A DNA stretch of 24,494 nt, taken from the NCBI GenBank assembly GCA_937892275.1, contig CALAVG010000079.1, positions 1-24,494 of the forward strand, read 5' to 3'. Shown here piece by piece: positions 6,765 to 14,906 of this stretch (position 1 is its first letter; every line of letters starts with the position of its first letter). The notes beneath the pieces were generated by a model. The model did no database searches and had not been told where the DNA came from. It worked only from the letters and a program-made list of their open reading frames with translations. The translations under genes and the position numbers were made by a program. The DNA is from an uncultured Methanomicrobiales archaeon (GTDB taxonomy: Archaea; Thermoplasmatota; Thermoplasmata; Methanomassiliicoccales; Methanomethylophilaceae).

Positions 6765-9277
6765 TAAAGATGCAATATCTCGCAGTCGGAGTCCTGATCC
6801 TTACCGCATTCTTCTCATTATCATTCATCTCGGATGATTCCTCGGCGGATATCGAATACACCGACGAGGCTATCATCATCTATGACACGGAGGTACTCAC
6901 CGAAGATCTCGTATTCCCGGACGAATCGAACATCATCATCAATCTCGGTACCTACCTGGACATAAACCAGTACACCATAGATTTCGGAAAGGATTCCAAG
7001 GTGGCCATCCTCGATGATGTCACCATTGCCTGTACAACCGGTAAGATCGTCATCCGCGAAGGCACGTCACTGATCCTCGTAGGTGCGGTCATTCCAGGTC
7101 CGAAGCACGATCTCACAGTAACATTCGACGGGAAACTGACATCCGACGGTACCGCTGTGATCAAAGGCGCCACCGTCACTCTCGATCCCAACGGCGATGA
7201 CCGCTCTCTGCATCTGGCATGGGAGCAGTCCAAGTTGGCCATAGAGGATCCGATAATCAACTACACCGTGGATACCAGCGGATCCGACCTCAAGCTTGGA
7301 TTCACCCATCTGACGTACGACGAGGAGTACACCATGGATACGGACATCAGTCTCACCAGGGAGCTGTATCTGACATCCTCGGACAGCAGCGATTCACTGG
7401 AAGCCGTCATATCCACGAGCAAGACGTTCAAGATGACTATGAACATCTCATCGCTCGAATACACCAAATACGTGGCCAACTCCGATATGACCACCGTCCT
7501 GACCATGGACGGGATGGGAGTGTTGACCGTCTACGTCGACAGCAACCTGATGATGACCGTCACATCATCAGCTCAGGACATCAAGTACACCAACGCCATC
7601 GGCGACGAGGTCAGGAGGTCCGCGGAGCTAACCAACGTGAAGTTCGACATGAAAGCGGACATCACAGTCATAGCGATCATCATCGAGCAGGAGGACCTCG
7701 ATCCATCGGACGATCCGAACATTATCAAGAGAATGCACATCACGGCCGATACCGGGGATGTGATGATCACCGAGAGGAGAGGTGTCAAACACATCACCGA
7801 CATCGCGGTCACCATAGACGGCAGCAATAAGGCGGAGACCTATTTCCTGGCGACCTTCATGGACGGGGAGAGGTACAACGAGATCAGGGCGGACAAGCTT
7901 ATCTTCAAATCCTTCGGTCTCACGAACGACCTGAAACTGACCATGCTGGCATATATCCCGAAGATCACCTATACGGCGAACGGCGGAGAGCAGCAGGATG
8001 TCAGTCTTCATGTCGAAGAGCTGTATGTGGAGACCGACAACCTGGCCGTCGACACGCTCCTGAAGCAATACTACAGGGCTGGAGAGCTTACCGCGCAGCA
8101 GCTTCTGGACAACGGGAAGCTGTTCCGCGTTGCCGTCGGGACCGCACTGATCGATACGGACGGTGACAAGGAGATAGACACCACGGCTCACGATCTGGAG
8201 GTCAAACTGGCGAAGAACAGCAGGGATTCCAACACCCTGGTGATAACGTTCACCGACCTGACAGGTCCCCTCCACGACGACGATGACAACATCGATTACA
8301 ACGTGTCGATGGATGCCTCAGAGGTCTATATGGAATCGGATTCATCGATATCGGAGATCATCGATGCCTTCACCAAGAGGATACACTTCTCCAACGATAC
8401 GAATGCGGAGATCCAGGTCACCACCGCCGGTATGACAATAGATATGATTAGAGAGACGGGGAACTCCAGGATCGTCATGGTCAAGACATCTCCGGAATCA
8501 CCTGTCGGTGCGATATTCACCCTCAACATCGAGTATCTCAGATACACAGGGGACACCACTCTGAATGGAAGGATAAACACACTCGGATACGAGACCACGG
8601 TCACGAATCACGAATACTATTCCGATCCGGAGGGCACTTCCGATCTGAAACTGGTCTTCAACGACATGTCCGCATCCTTCAACCTGGCTTTCAAGGATAT
8701 CGTGGAATTCTCCGTCGAACTGCACACTCCTCTGAGCGTGGACCTTTCGTTCTATGAACTGACACCGAAACTCGACTTCGGTGATTCGATCATCTCCGTA
8801 ACGCACGGACAGTTGTATCTCGACACCTACGATCCGGTATCCGAGGGGATCCTCGCCATAGTCGACCACATCTCCGCGCAGGACGACTTCGTCGTGGATT
8901 GCAGGGCCGATGTTACCAGTGATCACATCGATGTCCACGGCAGTGACGGAAGCGTCATAGACACGATCGAGAGCATCAACTTCAGCGTCAAGGAGATCTA
9001 TGTCATGTTGATCCACGATGATTATCTCCAGGCAGATATCGATAAGATATACATCGAATACATAACGAAGGACGGTCTGCTGGTGGAGAGGGAGCTGAAG
9101 CATCTGGATGTGGATAAGGATTACAAGGAGCCCTCGCCCAAGCATGATGTCCTGGTCTACACTTCGGAGATCATGCTGATATCGTTCGGTATCGTGACCG
9201 GCGAGCTGTTGCTGGTACTGATAGTCCTCAGGATCAAGAGGCCTGACATGTTCAGGTTCGGTCAGGAACGTTTCTGA
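6761..9277 (+). CDS. Large secreted surface protein with C-terminal membrane anchor, unknown function
   Basis: An 838-residue protein that I cannot assign to a family. Residues 1-29 form a signal peptide (hydrophobic LAVGVLILTAFFSLSF, with a likely cut after SSA). Residues 30-800 are an extracellular region rich in Asp, Thr, Ser and Ile, with repeated beta-strand-like alternation and very few cysteines. Residues 801-823 are a single membrane helix, followed by a short basic cytoplasmic tail (RIKRPDMFRF). This type I topology is typical of archaeal adhesin-like or envelope proteins. It overlaps the transporter stop by 4 bases (ATGA), implying translational coupling. It might be a partner or accessory module of the transporter, or simply an envelope protein co-regulated with it. 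No catalytic motif was recognised. Confidence 0.75.
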   Translation: MIKMQYLAVGVLILTAFFSLSFISDDSSADIEYTDEAIIIYDTEVLTEDLVFPDESNIIINLGTYLDINQYTIDFGKDSKVAILDDVTIACTTGKIVIREGTSLILVGAVIPGPKHDLTVTFDGKLTSDGTAVIKGATVTLDPNGDDRSLHLAWEQSKLAIEDPIINYTVDTSGSDLKLGFTHLTYDEEYTMDTDISLTRELYLTSSDSSDSLEAVISTSKTFKMTMNISSLEYTKYVANSDMTTVLTMDGMGVLTVYVDSNLMMTVTSSAQDIKYTNAIGDEVRRSAELTNVKFDMKADITVIAIIIEQEDLDPSDDPNIIKRMHITADTGDVMITERRGVKHITDIAVTIDGSNKAETYFLATFMDGERYNEIRADKLIFKSFGLTNDLKLTMLAYIPKITYTANGGEQQDVSLHVEELYVETDNLAVDTLLKQYYRAGELTAQQLLDNGKLFRVAVGTALIDTDGDKEIDTTAHDLEVKLAKNSRDSNTLVITFTDLTGPLHDDDDNIDYNVSMDASEVYMESDSSISEIIDAFTKRIHFSNDTNAEIQVTTAGMTIDMIRETGNSRIVMVKTSPESPVGAIFTLNIEYLRYTGDTTLNGRINTLGYETTVTNHEYYSDPEGTSDLKLVFNDMSASFNLAFKDIVEFSVELHTPLSVDLSFYELTPKLDFGDSIISVTHGQLYLDTYDPVSEGILAIVDHISAQDDFVVDCRADVTSDHIDVHGSDGSVIDTIESINFSVKEIYVMLIHDDYLQADIDKIYIEYITKDGLLVERELKHLDVDKDYKEPSPKHDVLVYTSEIMLISFGIVTGELLLVLIVLRIKRPDMFRFGQERF

Positions 9278-9293
9278 GCGGTCACGCCATTCC

Positions 9294-9301
9294 TTTTTAT
9301 A
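9294..9301 (+). promoter_or_regulatory. TATA box of tRNA-Thr
   Basis: TTTTTATA centred about 30 bases before the mature tRNA 5' end. The same spacing is seen at the tRNA-Gly gene (22026-22033), which supports both. Confidence 0.6.
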
Positions 9302-9326
9302 GGGTAAGAATATCACTGGTATTGCT

Positions 9327-9401
9327 GCCGCTGTGGCTTAGAGGTATAGCATCTGATTCGTAACCAGAAGGTCGGGGGTTCAAATCCCTCCAGCGGCTCC
9401 A
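9327..9401 (+). tRNA. tRNA-Thr (anticodon CGT)
   Basis: A cloverleaf can be drawn by hand. The acceptor stem GCCGCTG/CAGCGGC is 7 perfect pairs. The D arm starts GCTT and ends TAGC. The anticodon stem is TCTGA/CCAGA around loop TTCGTAA, giving anticodon CGT, which reads ACG (Thr). The T arm is GGGGG-TTCAAAT-CCCTC, closing with one G-T pair. The discriminator is T at 9398, as usual for archaeal threonine tRNAs, and CCA (9399-9401) is encoded. There is an A-C mismatch at positions 31-39 and a T-T mismatch at 13-22. A T-rich stretch follows, and an insertion sequence begins 12 bases downstream. Confidence 0.93.
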
Positions 9402-9412
9402 TTTCTTGTTCT

Positions 9413-9433
9413 TAACGTGAATTCCAAACTGGG
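9413..9433 (+). repeat. Left terminal inverted repeat of the IS
   Basis: TAACGTGAATTCCAAACTGG and one further base. It matches the reverse complement of 11394-11414 at 17 of 21 positions, with the outer TAACG and the inner AATTCCAAA blocks identical. Confidence 0.75.
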
Positions 9434-9484
9434 ATTATGATCGATTGAAAGTCCAGAGCCTTAGCTATCAGTATCAAAGGAGAT

Positions 9485-11140
9485 TCAGTGGGTGAGCAGG
9501 TATTCGGGCGGGATCTTCAATCTGTCCGCGAGATCGAATATGGCCTCGGTATCACCGGGGCCGCCGGTGATGGACATCCGATCCTTGCGCCGATCATACC
9601 ATACGAGAGCGTTCTGATGTATGTCCACAAGCGATTTGACAGTCTTCTTGGGTTCGCCTTTGGTCTTCGTCTCTCTAAGCACCATATTGGCAACAGTGCA
9701 CAGCATCGTTGCCAACGATACTATGAAGGCCACGGCGGTTATCCTTGAAGGAGTGTGGATGTACACATTGCCGATGTTCATACCCGATTTCATCATCTTG
9801 AAACCGGCCTCAGCCTTATATTGCTCCAGGTAGAGGTCGATGACATCATCTGCACTTGCTTTGAAGCGAGGCTCCTCCGAATGCTCGGAGGAGAACGGAA
9901 GGTTCGTTATGAGGACCTGCACCGCATGCTCAGCTATGGCAGATTCCAATCTGCCATCGTCTATACCTGTGTCTGTGATGCGTAGACGGAATCTCTTCCC
10001 ATCTCCTTTCCTCTTCGCTGTCGCATCATCGATGTATACCTCAGCATTAGCTCTGAAACAGCAGATGTCCTGAGAGTCCATCGTATGCCTGAATGCATCC
10101 ATCGCGTCCGATTCGCAGAAGAACGTACGGAAGCTCAATGTCTTCATTGCTTTGTTGAATCTCTTCAGACCGTTGGTCCTGATGAATTCGAGCGAATCCC
10201 TCTTCGCTTTTGGCAGCAGATATGCAATGAGCCTTACCCTATGTCCGTCTATCATGTGATCGGTCTCGTAGACCGATCTCCCCGGACGTGTATCGCTCGG
10301 ATCCATGGTACTGTGCAGCACTGAATATATCACGTCGTCCTTCACCTTGCCGTCAAAGTTCACCGGGACCTTGGTGACGAATGCCGTTCCTGATGATATC
10401 AGACTGTTCAGTACGTCCTTGACACACAGCTTCGAATCGGCCATAAGGATGCATCTCTTCATATCCAATTCTCTGGCCAGAAATTCTATCATGTCCTTGT
10501 TCATCGTTATGTCCGATGTATTCCCGTCGTAGGAGCTGCTGACAACAGGTATCCCGTTCCTGTCGACAACATGGCTGAGGCTGAGCTGCACCCTGTCGTT
10601 GTGACCGTCCTTTGCATTCCCGCCATAGGCGGGAATCGGACTCTCCTTCGGAATAATGCCTTTTTCTTCAAGACCCATATCGAACTCGGTCTGTCTGGTC
10701 AGGTACCGGATACCGAACATGGTGTAGTTGGTAGCATCCATGAAAAGACGGTCCGTATCGAAACCGTACATCTCCTTCAGAAGCCCGTAGGCCTTTAGCT
10801 GCACCTCTCTCATGTCCAAGCGGAATATCGTGTCGAGACGACTTGCCAGTATGGTATCAGAAAGCGACCCGTTATCAACGTCGCGTCCGAACAGGAGATC
10901 GGTCGGGGCAGTGGAGTAGTAATCCTCAACACGATAGAGTGGCGTTTTACCCCTCTCGACCATCGTCCCCACCATGGCCTTTACGGCCATGCCGGGGGAC
11001 AGGTCGTAGCAACCGATCCCCAATCCCATGGATGAGTGGTCTATCATCTTCCTGATTCCGGACACTTCCATAAGACCCATCACCAATGCAGGTACGGCAT
11101 GTATGCCTTCGTATGTCCTCTCCTCTCTGATAATCTCCAT
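9485..11140 (-). CDS. IS1634-family DDE transposase
   Basis: A 551-residue transposase from the start chosen here. Residue numbers below count from the upstream ATG at 11185, 15 codons earlier. The acidic triad is visible: Asp150 in LFMDATNY, Asp250 in ILMADSKL and Glu459 in YLEQYKAEAGFKMMK. The last motif fits the IS4-group signature Y(2)R(3)E(6)K, with the Arg replaced by Gln (Tyr452, Gln455, Glu459, Lys466). I prefer the ATG at 11140 (MEIIREERTYEG) over 11185, because the strong TATA box at 11187-11202 would put the mRNA start near 11169 and family members typically begin like this. The frame is intact, so the enzyme is probably functional. It catalyses cut-and-paste movement of this element, with no accessory genes. 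Confidence 0.88.
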   Translation of the reverse strand: MEIIREERTYEGIHAVPALVMGLMEVSGIRKMIDHSSMGLGIGCYDLSPGMAVKAMVGTMVERGKTPLYRVEDYYSTAPTDLLFGRDVDNGSLSDTILASRLDTIFRLDMREVQLKAYGLLKEMYGFDTDRLFMDATNYTMFGIRYLTRQTEFDMGLEEKGIIPKESPIPAYGGNAKDGHNDRVQLSLSHVVDRNGIPVVSSSYDGNTSDITMNKDMIEFLARELDMKRCILMADSKLCVKDVLNSLISSGTAFVTKVPVNFDGKVKDDVIYSVLHSTMDPSDTRPGRSVYETDHMIDGHRVRLIAYLLPKAKRDSLEFIRTNGLKRFNKAMKTLSFRTFFCESDAMDAFRHTMDSQDICCFRANAEVYIDDATAKRKGDGKRFRLRITDTGIDDGRLESAIAEHAVQVLITNLPFSSEHSEEPRFKASADDVIDLYLEQYKAEAGFKMMKSGMNIGNVYIHTPSRITAVAFIVSLATMLCTVANMVLRETKTKGEPKKTVKSLVDIHQNALVWYDRRKDRMSITGGPGDTEAIFDLADRLKIPPEYLLTH

Positions 11141-11186
11141 CTGTCTCACTCGGAACGGGCCTTGTACCCCAAAACCCCTATTCATT

Positions 11187-11393
11187 TAATATATAAAAAT
11201 ATTCGTAAATTAGAAATAATGGATTCAATTAATTTATATATTATACATCCATCATCAAACAATCGGAACACCCCCTTCGAAGATGCATCGACAATGCGTT
11301 CGGCCATCCGTAGAACATAAGGTCTGCCCGAGAGATAGGGCAAGGATCATTCTATCAGGTAGCGTAAGCTTTAGAAAAATCGTCGCTCAAACG
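11187..11393 (-). promoter_or_regulatory. IS noncoding right arm with transposase TATA box
   Basis: This gene-free stretch inside the IS holds a very AT-rich run (11187-11202, TTTTTATATATTAAAT on the minus strand), the likely transposase TATA box. A further AT-rich block lies at 11216-11250, and a small TGCCC/GGGCA hairpin at 11325-11342. I see no coding potential in it. Confidence 0.45.
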
Positions 11394-11414
11394 CGCACTT
11401 TGGAATTTGCGTTA
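11394..11414 (-). repeat. Right terminal inverted repeat of the IS
   Basis: Partner of the left repeat at 9413-9433, sharing TAACG at the outer edge and AATTCCAAA inside. It is about 230 bases from the transposase start, longer than the left spacing of about 50 bases to the stop codon. Confidence 0.75.
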
Positions 11415-11454
11415 TAGAAATAATATCCCGATGGATCTCGGAAAGAAGTAAAGG

Positions 11455-11474
11455 AAGGGGACATGCATCCCCTT
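11455..11474 (-). terminator. Hairpin terminator of the Sel1-repeat gene
   Basis: AAGGGGA (11455-11461) and TCCCCTT (11468-11474) form a perfect 7-bp stem with a 6-base loop. It begins 10 bases after the minus-strand gene ends and is followed on that strand by a pyrimidine-rich run (CCTTTACTTCTTTC). Confidence 0.55.
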
Positions 11475-11484
11475 GTTTTCCTTA

Positions 11485-13293
11485 TCAAGCGGAAGAGTTC
11501 CTGAGCTGCAGGAGCGCCCTCTTGGAAGCGAGGTTACCGTTGGCAGCACCCTTGTTGAACCACTTCTTGGCCTCGACGGGATCCTTTTCTGTTCCGACTC
11601 CGTCCAGGTAGCAGCGTCCGACGATGAACATCGCATCGGGGTCGCCGTTGTTGGCAGATGCCAAGTAGGACTGGAAGGGTGATTCGTCGCCCTTGAGCTC
11701 GACCTTCTTTCCGGTGGCTCCCTCGACGATCTCCCTGGAGACGATGTGTCCCTGCTCTGCGGCACGGGTGTACCACACGAGGGCCTTCTTCTCGTCGGCC
11801 TTGGTCCCGATTCCGTTGGCGTAGCAGTATCCGGAGTAGTACTGGCAGAGCACGTTGCCTGTCTCGGCACCCTTGACGAACCACTCAAATGCGAGCTTGT
11901 CGTTCTTCTCCGTTCCGACACCCTCGAAGTATGCGTATGCCACATGGTACTGGGATTTTCCGAATCCGTTGTCGGCGAGCTTCTTGTGGAGCTCGAATGC
12001 CTTCTCGGAGTTCTTCTGCGTACCCCTTCCCTTGGCGTATGCCTCAGCTACGGAGAACATGGCCTTCATGAAGTTGTCCTCTGCTGCGCGGTTTAGCCAA
12101 TCGAAGGAGAGCTCGTTGTTCTTCTCGACTCCCCTTCCGAGCGCGTACGCGGTTCCGATGTTGTAGCATGCGATGGTGTTGCCGTGGGCCGCCGACTTCA
12201 TGTAGTACTCGAGGGCCATCTTGGCATCCTTCTTGAAACCGGTGCCTTCCGCATAGTTGTCCCCGGTGACCAGCTGAGCGTAACCGTCGCCCATGTCCGC
12301 TGCCCTCTTGAACCATTCGGCAGAGACCTTGGTGTTCTTGGGGACCTGCTTTCCCTTGGCGTACAGCTGTCCGAGCATGATCATCGCGTCTGTCTGACCG
12401 AACGAGATCGCGGTGTCGAGGTACTTCAGACCCTTGTCCTTGTTCTTGTCCTCTCCGACTCCGCCCAGATAGCACCTTGCCATTCCGTACAGACCGTCGC
12501 GTGATCCCCTGAGGGCCGCTGCAGCGTACCATGAACTTGAATAATTACCGTCCTTGTCGACACCGATACCGTCCATGTAGCACCTTCCGAGGTTATACAT
12601 CGCATCGACGGATCCGAGTCCGGCCGCTTCGTCGTACAGAGCGAACGTCCTCTTCTGGTCGCGCTCCACACCGAAGCCGTATTCGTAGCATTTGGCCAAT
12701 GCCAGATACGCAGGCGCGAATTTCTTGTCGACGAGCTCCTGGAGGAGCCTTGCTCCCTCTGCGCGGTCCCTCTTGACACCGGTACCGTTCAGGACGCATA
12801 CCGCTGCCTGGCAGGCACCGTCGAGGTCGTCCATGGACTCGGACTTCCTGTAGGCCTCGTATGCCTTGACAGGATCGAAATCGGTTCCGACTCCGAGCTC
12901 GTACAACCTTCCGAGAATGAAAGCAGCATCCGCATCGTCCTCGGATTTCTTTAAGAAGTATTCGAAGACCCCCTTATCGTCGGGAGTGTCGTGCACTTTG
13001 TAGTAGTCAAGCAGAGCCTGGTAAGCATCCAGGTTTCCCTTGCGGAATGCGCGGAGGTACCACATCGCGGCCTCGTCCGCATCCTGTCCAACGACGATGC
13101 CGTTGTTGTAACAGGTACCGATAACCAGGGCTGCCAGGGCGTTACCTCCTTTGGCGGCCTTGAGATACCAGTCGAAAGCGGTAGCATCGTTCTGCTCCGC
13201 TCCCTCTCCGATCGCAAATATCTGCCCGAGCTTGAAGCAGGATTGCACGTCCCCCGCTTCAGCCATAGAAGTTAATTGCTCTAAAGATTGCAT
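11485..13293 (-). CDS. Sel1-like repeat protein
   Basis: A 602-residue protein made almost wholly of Sel1-type (TPR-like) repeats of about 36 residues, some 15-16 copies. Each follows the pattern A-x2-G...A-x2-LG-x2-Y-x2-G-x-GV-x-KD-x2-KA-x2-WY-x-KAA. Clear units include LGRLYELGVGTDFDPVKAYE and LGRCYMDGIGVDKDG. Such solenoids are protein-interaction scaffolds. There is no signal peptide or membrane helix, so it should be cytosolic. Its partner is unknown. The ATG at 13293 sits about 27 bases after a TATA box (13315-13326), indicating a leaderless mRNA, and a hairpin terminator follows, so it is a single-gene unit. Sel1 proteins are commoner in bacteria than archaea, so acquisition from gut or environmental bacteria is possible but not shown by base composition here. 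Confidence 0.88.
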   Translation of the reverse strand: MQSLEQLTSMAEAGDVQSCFKLGQIFAIGEGAEQNDATAFDWYLKAAKGGNALAALVIGTCYNNGIVVGQDADEAAMWYLRAFRKGNLDAYQALLDYYKVHDTPDDKGVFEYFLKKSEDDADAAFILGRLYELGVGTDFDPVKAYEAYRKSESMDDLDGACQAAVCVLNGTGVKRDRAEGARLLQELVDKKFAPAYLALAKCYEYGFGVERDQKRTFALYDEAAGLGSVDAMYNLGRCYMDGIGVDKDGNYSSSWYAAAALRGSRDGLYGMARCYLGGVGEDKNKDKGLKYLDTAISFGQTDAMIMLGQLYAKGKQVPKNTKVSAEWFKRAADMGDGYAQLVTGDNYAEGTGFKKDAKMALEYYMKSAAHGNTIACYNIGTAYALGRGVEKNNELSFDWLNRAAEDNFMKAMFSVAEAYAKGRGTQKNSEKAFELHKKLADNGFGKSQYHVAYAYFEGVGTEKNDKLAFEWFVKGAETGNVLCQYYSGYCYANGIGTKADEKKALVWYTRAAEQGHIVSREIVEGATGKKVELKGDESPFQSYLASANNGDPDAMFIVGRCYLDGVGTEKDPVEAKKWFNKGAANGNLASKRALLQLRNSSA

Positions 13294-13314
13294 CGGAAGC
13301 CTTGTAATCCCGAT

Positions 13315-13326
13315 ACTATATTAAAT
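13315..13326 (-). promoter_or_regulatory. TATA box of the Sel1-repeat gene
   Basis: CATTTAATATAG on the minus strand, centred about 27 bases before the ATG at 13293. Confidence 0.5.
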
Positions 13327-13337
13327 GTATCCGCTCC

Positions 13338-13652
13338 TCACTCATCATTTCTAGAAACGTTGTCGAACTTCCTGTTCCTAATATAGATTATAACTCCGGC
13401 AGATACCAATGCGATGTCCAGCAGGTAGAATGCCAGCACATAGTTGATGTCGTCGTTGACGAGTTTGTTGGCCACACCGAACAGATATCCGACCAGAACT
13501 ATGCTCATGAACGTTATGCTGGTGCCCACGTTGGTACGGGCCAGGTACGCTCTCCTGAGGTTGAAGGGCCAGGATGCTGCGAAACATACGAGCATGGCGG
13601 CCTCGAATATGCCCACTATCATGCCTTCGCGGATTCTCTCTCCGTATTTCAT
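13338..13652 (-). CDS. Small PQ-loop/SemiSWEET-like membrane protein
   Basis: A 104-residue protein with three hydrophobic segments, at about residues 10-28, 41-59 and 68-88. The first carries FAASWPFN, followed by RRAYLARTNVGTS. This resembles the small membrane proteins with an ASWP-N and ARTAKGKS-type motif found in clostridia and archaea, a layout like half-transporters of the PQ-loop/SemiSWEET kind. Function and substrate are unknown. I chose the ATG at 13652 because the longer reading from 13865 is non-membrane-like and runs antisense across the dehydratase gene start. It is divergent from the phosphomevalonate dehydratase gene, and its stop lies 44 bases beyond the Sel1 start, on the same strand. 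Confidence 0.6.
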   Translation of the reverse strand: MKYGERIREGMIVGIFEAAMLVCFAASWPFNLRRAYLARTNVGTSITFMSIVLVGYLFGVANKLVNDDINYVLAFYLLDIALVSAGVIIYIRNRKFDNVSRNDE

Positions 13653-13702
13653 CTTTAGTGAGTGTATGACATATCGTGTCCATGACCGTCCCTTCGAGTC
13701 AC

Positions 13703-13710
13703 TTATTATA
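13703..13710. promoter_or_regulatory. TATA box of the dehydratase gene, possibly bidirectional
   Basis: TTATTATA is centred 24-25 bases before the ATG at 13731 (leaderless). Its reverse complement TATAATAA could also serve the PQ-loop-like gene to the left, giving a leader of about 28 bases. Confidence 0.5.
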
Positions 13711-13730
13711 TTCCATCGCCATCGGCATAT

Positions 13731-14906
13731 ATGGACCTCACAAGGGAAGAGGAAGCGATTCTTTACGGAGAGCAGGGCGAAGGAAAGCAGAAGGCCATGG
13801 AACTGGTCACTGCACTGGGAAAGATCTACGGCGCGGACAGTCTGATCGACATCACGTCGGCGCATCTGTCCGGAGCATCCTATAAGACGATCGGGGACGG
13901 GGGGCTGAAGTACCTCGAGGACCTGGTCGGCGGTGGGGCCACGGTATCCGTTCCTTCAACACTCAACCCGGTCGGTATGGACAGGACCAGATGGAAGGAG
14001 ATGCACATATCCGAGGAGTTCGCCAAGAAGCAACTCAGGATCATTGACCTGTATGGACAGATGGGCATCAAGAAGACATGCTCCTGTACACCGTACGTCG
14101 GACCCAACGTGCCTTCCATGGGTGACCATGTAGCATGGGCGGAATCCTCTGCATTGAGTTTCGTCAATTCATACATCGGAGCGAGGACCAACAGAGAGGG
14201 TGGACCCGGTTCCCTGGCGGCAGCCATCCTCGGAAAGACGGCCAACTACGGTCTGCATCTTGACGAGAACAGGAAGCCCACAGTCGTCATCGATGCCGAC
14301 ATTGATGGTTCCGTTTTCTCATATTCACTGCTCGGACAGGCCGTTGGAATGGCCATCGGTTCCGGCATCCCTTACTTCAAGAACATCACGCCCGAGGTCG
14401 AGGAGGCCAAGGCGCTGTGCGCGGCGATGGCAGCATCCGGATCCATGGCGCTGTACCATGTGGAGGGCGTCACGCCCGAGGCCGGGAACTATGACATCTC
14501 CGAACTGGAGACGATCCACATTGGCAAGGCGGAACTCGATAAGGCTTATGATAAACTGAACAAGACTGATGATGTCCAGCTAATAGCCATCGGATGCCCC
14601 CATCTCACCGAGAAGGAGATGCACCAGATAGCGCAGTTCCTCAAGGACAAGGAGAAGAAGAACAAGGACATCGAGGTCTGGTTCTGCACCTCCACCGAGA
14701 TCAGGGAGAAATGCGCCGAGGACGTGAAGATCATGGAACGCTTCGGTCCCGTACTGGCCGATACATGCATGGTCGTCGCACCAATCGAAGGTACATTCGA
14801 AAGAACGGCCACCAACTCGGCCAAGGCAGGCAACTATCTTCCCACACTGTGCTCGCAGAAGGCCATGTGCAGGGACATATCCGCACTGATGGAGCTGGTA
14901 ATGTGA
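13731..14906 (+). CDS. Phosphomevalonate dehydratase large subunit (aconitase X type)
   Basis: A 391-residue aconitase-X catalytic subunit. In archaea this enzyme dehydrates 5-phosphomevalonate to trans-anhydromevalonate 5-phosphate, the signature step of the archaeal mevalonate route to isopentenyl phosphate. Family landmarks are IDITSAHLSGASYKTIGDGG (about 39-58), STLNPVGMD (76-84), TCSCTPYVGPNVPSMGDH (116-133), the GARTNREGGPGSLAAAILGK run (150-169) and DTCMVVAPIE (355-364). Candidate Fe-S ligands are Cys117 or Cys119, Cys289 and Cys356. The next gene, which encodes the swivel (small) subunit, begins inside its stop codon, as expected for a two-subunit enzyme. Related aconitase-X proteins can be hydroxyproline dehydratases in bacteria, but the separate swivel subunit in an archaeon favours the mevalonate role. 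Confidence 0.87.
   Translation: MDLTREEEAILYGEQGEGKQKAMELVTALGKIYGADSLIDITSAHLSGASYKTIGDGGLKYLEDLVGGGATVSVPSTLNPVGMDRTRWKEMHISEEFAKKQLRIIDLYGQMGIKKTCSCTPYVGPNVPSMGDHVAWAESSALSFVNSYIGARTNREGGPGSLAAAILGKTANYGLHLDENRKPTVVIDADIDGSVFSYSLLGQAVGMAIGSGIPYFKNITPEVEEAKALCAAMAASGSMALYHVEGVTPEAGNYDISELETIHIGKAELDKAYDKLNKTDDVQLIAIGCPHLTEKEMHQIAQFLKDKEKKNKDIEVWFCTSTEIREKCAEDVKIMERFGPVLADTCMVVAPIEGTFERTATNSAKAGNYLPTLCSQKAMCRDISALMELVM

Larger units (their letters stand above)
9413..11414. mobile_element. IS1634-type (IS4-group) insertion sequence
   Basis: About 2.0 kb, bounded by imperfect terminal inverted repeats of 21 bases (9413-9433 and 11394-11414; 17 of 21 positions match, including a 9-base block AATTCCAAA). 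It holds one uninterrupted DDE transposase gene on the minus strand, so it may still be mobile. The noncoding segment inside the right end, about 200 bases, is very AT-rich near the transposase promoter. I see no short target duplication at the ends. It lies 12 bases downstream of tRNA-Thr. Confidence 0.8.

Noticed and set aside
11325..11342. TGCCC/GGGCA hairpin inside the IS right arm as an RNA element
   Set aside because: A 5-bp stem with an 8-base loop is expected by chance and has no supporting context.
13653..13865. Longer N-terminus for the PQ-loop-like protein
   Set aside because: This part is not hydrophobic, overlaps the dehydratase gene start on the other strand, and the ATG at 13652 gives the family length.
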